Shown piece after piece: positions 1 through 12,200 of a stretch of DNA of 64,000 nt. The notes beneath the pieces are model-generated. The model did no database searches and was not told the origin of the DNA. It was given only the letters and a program-made list of their open reading frames with translations. A program made the translations under genes and the position numbers. Source of the stretch: Thunnus maccoyii (taxonomy: Eukaryota; Chordata; Actinopteri; Scombriformes; Scombridae); contig NC_056544.1 in NCBI RefSeq assembly GCF_910596095.1, forward strand, positions 4,061,655 through 4,125,654, given 5' to 3'. Position 1 is the first letter of the stretch. Each line of letters opens with the position of its first letter.

Positions 1-1230
1 AAGGCTGTTGGTGGAGAAAAAAAATCAGAATCAGGTGCAGAAACTAGAAGTGCAGGAATGGAAAAGATGCTGAGATGTCAAACTGAAATACAGAATAGTA
101 TGAGCCCTGGCTGGATTAACCTGTTAGAGGGCCCTGAGGGACAAACTTGCTGTTCCAGGTGTCCATGTATATGTATGTACCCTGTCACCTCCAACATCCC
201 ATCAAGTATAGTGATTGTGGTTGTTTTTACCAACATAACTTTATATAGGAATAAGGGCCATGTCAGCACAATATGAACTATAATGATTGAGGTCTAGACC
301 CTCTACAAGACGGGGCCACAACTGAACAACAAATGCTGGACCCACTTTTATTGATATTCTACTTTACTGTTGGCAAACTCCCTAACATTCCTGCAAGAAT
401 TCAATTTACTGAAGACTAACTGACATGCAGTAAACCTCGTTTTAGGGCCCCTGGAGGTCTGGGGAGCTGGAGCTAAGCAGGATTAGCACCATGGACAGTG
501 GTCACATCCACAATGAACAACAATAACAAAAATAATTACATTTTGCTGTCAATGTAACCATTGAATGTTGACTGTAGATTCATAGTCTAATACACACAGC
601 ATCCATTTCACAACTGAGGAGATGAAAAACAAAAATGCCACCCATACAACATAGAAAGAATGGTCAAAACCATAAATAAACAAACAAACAAACAGACATA
701 TATACATGCAAAACATCCCGTAGGTATTTTCTAATAATGAATTAATACATGAACAACCAAACTTAAAGACAGAAAGCTGGGAACATTACAATAGTTTTCA
801 CAATGTATGGTCTAAAATAGAAACAACAAAGAGTCATTTAAACAAGTATATAATTGAAACACCCATTTATTCACACAAATAGGATACAGACACACCTGAC
901 TGGACCCTTTGAAACTCTCGCCCCCTCTAGATGGAGCACATTCAACCATTCACCTCACCGGATCCTCCTTGTCAAGCTAAAATACATTTGATCATGTCGT
1001 GTCGGTTACTCTCAAAATTAGATCACTTCCTGAAGAGAGTTCTGCAACAGTTTCAAACAACACACCGCTACAGTTTGTGATTATGTTTAATGTAATGGTT
1101 CCGTGAATGGCGTGAATGAGGTGTGTCTGCTTTGTCTTTTCAAAACGCTTGTTTTCCTCCTGACAGAATCTGCGCTTTTATTTTGTCAGAAAAACAATTT
1201 CCGGGCTGGTTGTGGCTAACTCTCGCGACA
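1..1230. other. Region upstream of tox, no gene seen
   Basis: No coding exon, RNA gene or complete repeat was recognised. A short AAAC-type run (caaacaaacaaac) lies near 680-695. The stretch probably includes the distal tox promoter. Confidence 0.5.
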
Positions 1231-1293
1231 TTAATAAAGGAGCTCTTTGTATGACTGGTCCGCGAGGCACCGCAGCACCGAGCACACGCGCGG

Positions 1294-1320
1294 CAGCAGC
1301 AGCAGCAGCAGCAGCAGCAG
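1294..1320 (+). repeat. (CAG)9 trinucleotide repeat in presumed tox leader or promoter
   Basis: Nine uninterrupted CAG units followed by two CGG units, about 0.5 kb before the tox start. Likely length-variable. It is not in the tox reading frame. Confidence 0.95.
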
Positions 1321-1535
1321 CGGCGGATTGAAACAGTCCCAACCAGGGACAGACAGGGTGCATCGTCCCCTGCCCGAGCAGCACACCGACAGAAGAAACA
1401 TACAGCGTTAAAAGGAGGGAAGACGACGTTTTTTTAAAACCCTACACTGCCTTTAAACATTTGTTTTTTATCGCCAGGTATCAAAGAAGTGCGTCTACCG
1501 GGAAGTTTGCTCCTCACAGCAGCAGTTACTGGAGC

Positions 1536-1553
1536 ATGAAAGCCGGTGTGTAA
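1536..1553 (+). other. Short upstream ORF (MKAGV-stop) in presumed tox leader
   Basis: ATG AAA GCC GGT GTG TAA. Its last bases also form a consensus donor-like GTAAGT (from 1550), so a leader splice here is possible. It matters only if transcription begins upstream of it. Confidence 0.35.
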
Positions 1554-1812
1554 GTTAGAGGAGAGCATCAACCTAAACTTCAGTGACTCTGTTAGCTCGG
1601 TTTAGGCTTATTTCGTCGACTTTTCTGCTTGAAACCTGCATTTTGTTACCGTAAAAAAGCTATATTTGACCGTGGACGCTTCCCCGTGTGGTCACAAAAA
1701 AAAGACCTTCCAACTTTGTAAAAACGATAGTGAGGTTATCTCAGTGGCGCCTGACATCCACAGAGTAAATACAAGACAGAAAACAGAGAAGCAGGGCAGC
1801 GGGGAGAAGTGG

Positions 1813-1836
1813 ATGTATTTTCAGCCATGGATGTAA
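1813..1836 (+). other. Upstream ORF overlapping the tox start codon
   Basis: A seven-codon ORF (MYFQPWM-stop) begins 14 nt before the tox ATG in another frame and ends just after it. Its own ATG has poor context (T at -3, T at +4), whereas the tox ATG is strong, so leaky scanning would be expected. Confidence 0.6.
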
Positions 1837-1931
1837 CAGTTTACCCGCCGCCTCCTCAGTCTCTGGCCGCGTCAGACCACACCAGGCTGGGGCAGCTCTC
1901 CTACCCCGACCCGGCCTTTGGGACTAACAAG
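1827..1931 (+). CDS. tox: tox coding exon 1
   Basis: Encodes residues 1-35, [16 protein letters not shown] to FGTNK, ending at a good donor (AAG|gtaagg). The MDV.(F/Y)YP start is shared by TOX and TOX3. An in-frame GTG lies 18 nt upstream, but the ATG in its strong context is the family start. Confidence 0.9.
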
Positions 1932-4141
1932 GTAAGGAAGGAAAGAAACAACCTTCATGGGCTTCTTCTGTTTCCCATTGTGTGGAGATGAAAGTCACCT
2001 TTGTGTTCCCCTCCTTTTCAACTGTCTCCCCTCTCTGTGTATTCATCTTTCTTACCCTGCCAATTAAGTGGTAATTAATTGCTTTATTAGGCTCCAGTTA
2101 ATTAACGCATCCATTGAAGGTAACTACATTCCGCTGTGTCTCATGTCTTTCGATGATAGACAGACAGTAATTTTATTCCGAGTTTGTTAAAACTTCACCA
2201 CTGGTAACTGAAAGGTAATTAAGACTAAACTTACACCACGTCATTAACAGATGAGTTACAGTTTAGGTGAAACATGGCAAGTAAAAATGAGAGGTACATA
2301 CATACGTACATACATACATACATACATACATACATACATGCTTCAAATAGTTTATATTCACCAGAATTCACACTAATGCCTATCATTTCTATTTTGTGAT
2401 ACTTAATTGGTGTCTTGGAAGCTCTGTTGTCTTTCTTCCTCCTGAGCAAGGTCAAAGGTCAGGGTCAGAATAGGGACCTAGACCTGGTAGGGATCCAGCA
2501 TCTTGCTGTAAGACACTTAAGGATGAATCCTCTGGGCATAAGATTATATTTAATCAATATCGGACTGTCTATACATCCCTCTATCTATCAAGGTGTCTGG
2601 GAACTGAAACACACACACAGACACACTGCTCATTTGACAGTGATGAATTGCTTAATTATTTAATTAGGTACAGCTGATGAGTGCAGCTAGTAGAGTTAAC
2701 AACAGATTATTAACCTCTCATCAGTCTTAACATAGTGAAATGGAACACGTTCATTTTGTCATTTGGCAGAAAATTGAAAAAAAAATTTTTTTTTACAGTG
2801 TTTTACTGCATCTAAGATACATAAAAAACAATTAACTAATGTACATTAATATAAAATACTATATTCTCATTTTAAAACAATGTTAAAGTGCACTATTGTA
2901 TTGTATTGTAATTTGATAACCATATTACTAGTTTCTCCTGCCAAACTGTGGCAAGTTGCTGTGGACTCCTCTGTCTCACTGTGAATTCTATTTTCAATTC
3001 AACTTCAATTGGCTTTGTTACCATGATGAATGAATATATGTTTATTGCCAAAGCGTACAGAGGAAAATAGTCAGAATAGTCTTTGTCACAATTATACAAG
3101 AGCAGGGAGGGGAACCAAAATAGCATCATGTAACATCCATGAAATAAACTTATCATGAGCATCATTTTAGTATTTAGATCCAAACTGAGCAGTAGTGTAG
3201 GTGTGTTTCACTGTTGTCTTTAAGGCTTATACAAATATACAGTGACTGCCTGTACTCTGTCTTTGCTGGAATCCTAGCTCAGCTACAACATTGCGGTGTT
3301 CTGGTTACAGAAACTTTGTTTTACCAGAAGCTGCATGCAAGCATCCGCCAAAGTACCCCCACTATGTGCAAGTCTGCTCTTCTACCAGTCCACACACTCA
3401 TTTTAAGCCAGTTTCACTATGTAGTGTGTTCACATATTGGGTTTTTGGAGTGTGCTCTTGAACCACACAGGTTTCTTACATATGTAACTAATATGTCCAT
3501 ACACTTCGAGGGGGTCTTTGTGGAGTAAAGACAAGTCTAAAAGTCTCAGTCCCACAATGCAATACACAAAGGAAATATAGACTACTTATTGCTGCAAAAA
3601 CCACAATAAGCCATCAAGAGACAGCACAAGAAAGAAAAATACATCTTTTTAAAAACATTTTGCTGTCTGTGTGTTAAACTGGTCATTCATCATCTGTCTG
3701 ATGGTGCATGTATGTTGATTTCTTATAAACTAAGTACAAAATAAGGTACATATGATATTTGTATAGCACATATTGAATACAATTAGTAAGTCATTTTTTG
3801 ATTGGGACACAGCAACTGTTCTGTAGCTGGCTGTGACCTCTGACCTCAAGACATGCTGATTGGGCATGAACCGAGTATCACATTAATGTTTTATTAGCTA
3901 GATTATAGTTATTTACTGTGTTCTGTATAACCCTCGTTAAAATTTGACATGTTTAGTGACTGAACTCACTGCACTGCAGGCTGAACTGCTGCTTTTAGGT
4001 AGATTTAGGTAATGTAAAATCATGTGTAGAAATGCTCCGCATACAGAGTCAAACAGCAATGCGCTGTATTGTTGTCAGTGAGTGTTTGTTTCAGAAAGAG
4101 GGAGAGATAGAAGATAGAGGCTGTGGATGCCGAGAGAGAGA

Positions 4142-4196
<55 letters not shown>

Positions 4197-7100
4197 GTGT
4201 GGTTGGGGGTAGGGACTGAACAGAGAGAGAGAGAGAGAGAGGGTTGTTGGGGGTAGGGATGTTGTAGATGAGAGAGAGAGAGAGAGGGAGAGAGAGAGAG
4301 AGAGAGAGAGAGTGTAGTGGGGGTGGGGCCACTAAGGTTTGTACTATATTTCTCTGTGTGTGTGTGTGTTTTGATTCATGGCTGTGTCGGCCTGATAGAC
4401 GAGATCATATTACTGTGTGGGGGGAACAGAGAGAGAGAGAGAGAGAGAACATAGAGGGGGGAGAGAGAGAGAGAGACAGGAAAAGCACAGCAGAGGAAAG
4501 AGGCAGAGAGACAGGAAGTAGGAGAGGAAAGTAGGAAGCAGAGAAGAAACAAAATGAGAGGAATGAAAAAAGAGAAGAACAGAGCAGAGAGAGGCTGTGT
4601 AAGAAGAACAGAGAGAGAGAAAGGCGTGTCCTACAGATGTGTTAATGTAAAGCTGTAACACCAGTGCTGGTCTAGATTTTCCATTTTAATTGAATAGACA
4701 ACATTCTCTGTACAATTATCTCTGAAAAGGCAACATTACACTTAATAATATGCATATTAATAACCATGATAACTACCACATGCAGTAGTTTGTCAGTGGT
4801 GGAGTTTGAATCTGAAATCAGTAGTCCAACCCTCAAAACTAGTGCAGTGTTACCTTCTTTTAGCTGCAAATCAGTCTTCATGCTTTCTTTACACACACTG
4901 AGATAGGCTGTACTTCTTTGTTGGCATTGGTATTATACTTTGTGCTTTACTTTTGATTTCTAGCGATTGTTCTGTGTCTGAAAGAACCTTCATGAAAGGG
5001 AGACTGTTGTCTCTGTTATAACATTTTGTCTGTAGTTGTGTGTACAGAAGATGTAAATCTGTTCTTTGTCAAATTGGAATAGGTTTTTGAGGATTTCTGG
5101 GGTGAGTGACACAGTGGGTAAGCTATTACTTTAAACTGGTGATTATAACAGCCAATATAACCCAAATAAATTGATGTTCAGAAAATAGTTAATTTAGCTT
5201 CCTTCCTCCCCAGAAGTCTGATAATAATTACCATAATATATACACTGAATTTAAAGGAACCCTAATTGTTTTGCAATGGATTTCCAATCCAAAAGTAGTT
5301 TTCTCTCAGCCTTCAAAATATGTATATAAATGATAGTTTAGACAGACACCAAATTGTTACATGTCTAACAGAAAAAAAGGGAACTTTTGGCATCACTCAG
5401 AACATTTCATCTTAAAAAGACAACACTGATAATCAACCTTGTTGCTCTTGCTGGCCCCAAAGTTGTTTTTTTTAATCTCTTCTTTTTTTGTGAGGGTCTG
5501 AGCTGAAGCTTCCTGACTGACTCATGTAGAGCAAACTTCCAGGCTGTGTACAACAATATGCTCTGCTGATCACATACTTTAGGTTACATTTGATTAAGAG
5601 TCTGTTAGTCCAGCTGAAGAAGACGTGATATGAATGAAGCCAGTAAAGCCTACATTCAGTCAAAATGTGATAGTAAACATGGTGGCCATTATATCAGGCT
5701 TTGTTGAATAAAATAGCAGTATATACAAATAGCTGTTGATTATTCAAAACGCAAGTTCACTTAGTGGTCTTTCAAGATTTATTACATTTTCAAAACTGCA
5801 TTCCTTGTCTTAATACCTTCAGAAACATAGTGTCTTGTTTGACATCAGCTGGATTGCACCCTGAAGGACAGATGGCAGTGCATATTTTTATTGCTATAAC
5901 AATACGTGCAGGAGGACAGATTTGCTTCCTCTGTGGATCTCATCTTTTTTTTTTTTTTTTACTTTGGTTGTGAACAGAGCAAATGGAAATAAAAGTGTCA
6001 GACTAGTTGTCTCTCTCTGTGGCCAGCAGCCAACTCAGTGTCACTGTTGGTGATGCTTGAGCACTGATTAGTCACATGGAGGGCTGCAGGGACGGATGGA
6101 TGAACAGAAGTGAGTGAGCCACGCTGAGCTCTGATTGGATGATGGAGCTTGTAACGAGTCTCTACAAATGTGAACAGAGGCAATTAATTTCATGCAGACG
6201 TTAAATAATTGAAACACACATTTGTGGTCGAACAGTTTAAATACAATACTATTAAATTAAAGTTTCGGCATCGTGGAAGAAGGGGAAAGATCTAGAGAGC
6301 GGGACAGAGATGGGACGAATCAGAGAGAGAGCAAGAGAGGAAGGGAAGGGTGCAAGAGGGACAGAGAGAGAGAGAGGGCCTAATGTAAACATGATGATTG
6401 TGAAAGCTGGGCGAGGTATTTCTAAAGCAAATAGAGAGGAAGAGAGAGGAGAGAAGTAGGGCTGAGAAAAAACCAGGAGAATATAGAATGAAAGAGAGCA
6501 GCAGGAAAATCTATGTAGTTAGGGGAAGGGATGAGATTTGATAAAGCACAGAAGAAAGAGTGAAAGAGGAAAGACAAAACAGTGAGCAATATCAAATAAT
6601 GGGCAGAATGAGTAAAGTAATTAAGAGCAGAAGGGGCTATAATGCTGTGAGTCAGATGATCTGAAATCATGGAGCTCTTAAATCATGCAATCATAGTGTT
6701 ATCTACAGCAGGTATGACGTGTAACTTACAGTGTTCTGATGTAATGCTCTTATCATTGTTTTAAATCTGCGGTTCCCAACTGGTCTCAGCCACAAATGTT
6801 ACAGACCACCCTACACACCACCCAGTAAAACTACTCTTACTGTAAAGTTGCATATTATAGCACCACCGCTCACAAGGAAGCGTGAAATGGTGCTTCCAGA
6901 AACTCACGCATCAAAGTAAAATTTGCTAACCTAACCTTTATGTCACAACCGAAAGTTCAGAAAGACAGGAAACGAGTAGAGAGAGGGGTATGACATGCGA
7001 CAGAGGTCCGCGTCTGGAATCGAACCGCAGACTTTGCAGCTTTGTGGTATGTGTCTTAACTTGAAGGCAAGTAGGGCCCCCCAAAGTAACGCTGTTTTAA

Positions 7101-9190
7101 GTAAAGTTGACCCACATGCTTACGACCCACTCAGAATAGACCCGCGGTTAACTTTGGATGGGGACATCTATTTTAAGTCAGCGCTCATAGCTGAAAGAAT
7201 GCTAGGTTTAGCTGCTATTAACCTTAAGGCTTAACCTGCAGGTAGTAAATTAATGCTTATTCCAATTTTGAGCTGTGAAACAAAACGTGCTGAAATACAC
7301 TAAAAATGCTCTGCAGAGCTGAGGGGAACTGAGGAGTTGGATGATAATTCTTATGTGACTGATCCCTTTCACACAACATATAGTTCAGGCAGACAACTTG
7401 AGATGTGCTGCTCAACTCACACAGCTCTACTCAATGTCCAATGCACCCTTTGCAAAAATGCAGCCTGTTTAACTTGTCAATGCTCTGTCATTCCTTTACT
7501 CTGCTACACTGCTCCACAAACAAGCTGCTGCTGCTCATATAGCATTTCACAAGCCCCGCCTCCACCCCAACATCCACCTATAGGCTCTGATTCTAAGTCA
7601 CCTTGGAGGACAGTTTACATTACAGATTATCATCACACCTTTCCTTCAGTGTTGGGCGTAGTGTATATCATAGACTATATATAAAGATGGATGACAGGTC
7701 CCCCCGTCCTACCGCTATGCAAAAATACTGAAGCCAAAAGGGCAAGAGCCAAAATACTGCATTTTCAGCAGCTGCCATCTTGCTTGTGTGACGGCATTTT
7801 CAACCAGAGTCTGCATAGTTGAGTCAGGCGGCAGGATGACGGCCTGTAGGACACGCCCCCTCAACTTGACGAGTGAACCCAGGAGCTGTGATAGAGGTAA
7901 ACCGGCCAAAACCAGACAGTAACTAGCAGCTACATCTGGTAGTGAATCACATATTAAAACATACATCAGACATCAGACACTGCTGCGGTCACCCAGCTCG
8001 TCTGCTGCATCTGACGCCGTTTTAGGGCAGCGGTCAATCACAGCTGTCAATCATGATGTCATACCCCCTTTTAATATTATCAAATAACTAATTAAAACAA
8101 ACTTATCAGAAAAATGAAGACTTGAACAAACATCAGCATGATAAGTACTACCTAAAATGACATAAACAACCTTTGGGAAAAAAAACTTTGACGTGTACTT
8201 TGATTTTTTAGTTTGGCTCACGTCCCATCCGCTAACATGGAGGGGGCGGGATTTATGACCTATGCTGCAGCCAGCCACCAGGGGGCGATCGAGATAGTTT
8301 GGCTTCACTTTTGATGAGCTGTCATGTCATCCATCTTTATACAGTGTCTATGGTGTGTACCTGTGGAGCACATATTCTTTGTTCATGTAATAATAAATTG
8401 CTCCACATGAGCTGGCTGTATGAACTCACTGTGTATTGTGAGTGTTGGCAAGTAGCCATTAAATAAACAAGATAATCCACTCTACTATGAAAACTAACAC
8501 ACTCTGCACTAAACTCCCACGGCAATATGACCATTTTTTTGTCTCTCAGGATTACAAAAAAATAATAAGAAAAGTTTTGTCAGTAAATTTAAAATGGAAT
8601 GTCATGCATCTAGCGGTAAGAAGCCAAAAAATAATTGTCCTTTGTTATAAAGACACACAGTAGACAGAATCAGATGCAGTGACACCAACACAAGAATACA
8701 CACAGTCTCAGCTATTTAAAAAGATGTACAGCTGCGGTGATCTTATCTTATTCTGTGGCCCCTCCCCCGCAGTCTTTTTCTGTAACACGTTCTCTCATTG
8801 TCTCCGGCCAAAGTGTCGGCATCTCATCTAATTATCTATCAGAACACAAGCAGTCAATCTGTCTGTCCGCCTGTCCACATTGGCTGTCATTCCCGCTACA
8901 GAACATCTCGCCAGGAACCCCCCCCCCCCCCCCCCCCCCCCCCTCCCCTGACACTCGCTGATGATTGGGCGACTCTCGGCACTGTTGCTTGTGTACCGGT
9001 GTGGCTGAAAGCGTTTCAGTTGGTTGAATCACGGGGATGGAGCGATGAGGGACTCCTGGTTGGTGGAGGGATGCCAAATGGAACAGATGGGCGGAGATAG
9101 AGCGTTGCCAGAAGAGACTAATTATCAGAATTTCATTTCCAAAACAAACATATTGCAATCAAATCACATACTGCAATCATTGCCGCATTG

Positions 9191-9273
<83 letters not shown>

Positions 9274-12200
9274 GTATTAGTGACAATGACTTGGATCAAT
9301 TAACTTGTGGTGGAAGAGATTGGATCAGTTCCTGTTCAGGAGTTGTTGCAGTCCATTTTTCTTAAGCACTCGCCTTTTGTTCAAGATCATACAATCAAAA
9401 CTGTTGTAGTGTCGTGCTAATTGCTGCGAGTAGATTGAAATAAATTTGTCACATTTGAAATGTGGAAACTCGTGTCTGTTTTGACCCAGTCTCCTTCTGG
9501 CACTATAACTATCTTTGACTTCAAAGAAAGTTTTCTGCTTATCTGTGATTTTTCTTCCTCTTCTGTTCAGCACAAACGGTAACTACTCTCATATCCTGTT
9601 AAGAAAGACAGCGGGCCTAATGCATTAACATCTTCACATTCTTATTTCAACCTCTCTAACAACAACAAGATGGAATCATGAGCTCTAAGAAATTATATCA
9701 GATCATAAAAACAACATAGTTTTCACTATTTTATCACAAAATGATTTATTGAGAAAATGATTGATAATAAATTGATAATGGTGCAATGTCGTAAAACACT
9801 AACCATGTGCTATCAGAGCTGCACTGTGACAGAAACAGAGAGGGAATAGTTTGATGTGAAGTTAAAAACTAAAAAACATCTTTGTCAGCAAAGCCGTGAG
9901 GAGGATGTGACGTTCATGGAGATGAATGAGAGAATGTTATACAACAAGCGATCTGTCAGGTGTTATAATGGAGGATGATCCTGGATAAAGACCCAGATGC
10001 TACAGTTATAGTGAGAGAATTTGAACTGTATAAGTCTTCATGCCAAAAAATGGCAACAAAAGAAGAAATAAAATAAAATAAACACACTTTGTTAAATTTA
10101 AATTAGTTTTAGTCATTTGTTTTTCATTTTTGATGATTTCAGTATCATATTTCGACAGATTCATTCATAAGATATAATTCTCAAGTCAAACGAGTGTTTT
10201 CCCTTTGTGAAGAACAGCAGACTCTATGTGCACGACGATAGGTTCAGAATATTTGCAATTTCGGTCGTGCCTTACGTTTTCTTAAATCACTCGTACAATG
10301 AATCTGTTTGCATGAGTGGTTCTTGCATGAGGCAACAGTCATCACTTTGATGATTATCACTTCATCAACAGTACTGTATGTTATGAGTAATTGTGTGAGA
10401 GGAGTGAGTTAAGCTATACAGTCTAAACCAACTTTGAGATTTTTTTTCCAGTTAAGCTAGATGGGCAGGAAATATATCCAACAATAACAAATTTGTAAAT
10501 GAATGCAGAAGCTTCAGTCCTCTGAGCCACTAATGACACTTCATTTGATCGTGTTGATTTCTTGGACTTTTGTTGTTAAATTAGCACACATGTTTAGGGC
10601 TGCTACAGAAATAACAGATTTTTAGTAACAGTAAATTAGAAGACATCAGTGTGGTACTGGTGTAAAAACAATTTCACAGGAATTTGAATGTGGAATAAGC
10701 ATTAAGTCATCAAAATACAGTTTTTACTGATCCTCATCACAGGAAATATGTCAGAAAGTCTAAAGATTCATTCAGATTTTATGATTTGATCAGTCATAGT
10801 AGACAAAAATTTGAATGAAGATCCTGTCTTTCTTTACTGGAAGCATAATGGGGAAACATTTATCACACACACACATACTTATGCTGAACAGCTGTTTCAA
10901 GAAATGTAAAATTTCCCTCTGCACACAAAGTAAGAAATAAACACAAAAGTGATATCCTACGCCTACACACGCTATCTAGATTTACAGTCAGGGTGAATAC
11001 AGTTTAGTCAGTAAAACTCAGTTTATATTGTTGTCATGGCGATAGTGATAAGACAGGTAAACAATCGCCAAGCTGACCTATCACAGCTGTGTGAAGTCTT
11101 TCTCTGTTTTGTCCATCTCTCTCTCATTGTAAAAAGTTGATTTACATCTCCTGCTGCAATTCAGAGTGAACTGAAGTCCAGCCAAATAAACTCAGCCAAA
11201 CTCTTGAGTGTTAAAAATGCTCTCAGGCTGTATAACAGAGTGTCTGTCCATCTCTGACATCGGTTTTATCTGAAGAGGAAGTCAGACCCAACACCGCAAA
11301 CATTATGCTGGCAGGCTTGTTGACTACAGAACTTTTATTACAGTACATTTATTTGGTTTTTTTAACTGTAAGCTGTACGTACGCTGTATTCTGAATAAGT
11401 TCAAGTTTAATCAGATTGAACATTTAATGCTTTTAAATCTAATTTCTTTAAATCACGCTTCACTGGCAGGTTTTTTTCACATAATAAAAAAGAGTTTCAA
11501 ATTGAATCACATTGCTTTTTGTCATAAAATGTTTCGATATGAATACTTCCAATTTAGTTGAACAGGATATCAGCTGAAATTCAGGCCTGAAGAAAACAGA
11601 GTGAAAGCATGTTCCTCCACTTTACATCTCTGTGTTTTTACCTCCTTCCTCACTCTGTATCACTCCCTTTCACATTGACTCCCCCTTTACCCTGTTCTCC
11701 ATCCTCTTATCCACTGTATACGTTTCATTTCTCCAAACCTCTCCTTCTTTCTCTTCCTCACTCCGGACCCCTTTTCCTTGATACACTGTATTTCCCTCTT
11801 TTCCTTTGTCCTTGTCTGTCATCCTAATAGTCTCTCTTCCCCCTTTCTCCCCCCTTCCTCCGACCCTGACCCACTTAGCTGGCTGCTTGTTATTCAAACC
11901 TTTGCTTTACCCACACAAACACACACATATACGCACGCACGCACACACCCACACACACACACAAATAAGGAAGAGAAGGAGCAGCAGAAATGAGAGAGTG
12001 AGAGACAGAGGCATGAGGGGAGGGGTGGGGGGGGGGGGAAAGAGGGTAATTTGGTTTGACTACAAACCTTGCCATCCTTTTTAGTTCTCTCATTGTAAGG
12101 TTTGAGCTACACGCACACACACACACTTAAAAACTACTCATTTTGAGAAGCTGCAATATCCTGAATCATGATTTTATATAACAGTCATACCTGAAAACAT

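Larger units (their letters stand above)
1231..1826 (+). promoter_or_regulatory. tox: Presumed tox core promoter and 5' leader
   Basis: The roughly 600 bases before the tox ATG are richer in CpG than the rest of the window and hold an AT-rich element (ttaataaagg, 1231-1240), a CAG repeat, and at least two short upstream ORFs. Transcription start cannot be read from sequence; the AT-rich element is only a weak TATA-like candidate. Confidence 0.4.

Noticed and set aside
6765..6860. Possible left end of another hAT element (gcggttcccaactgg)
   Set aside because: No matching right end or 8-bp duplication was found nearby.
9194..9270. CRISPR-like regular repetition
   Set aside because: Plain dinucleotide microsatellites in a vertebrate genome; there are no spacers and no cas genes.
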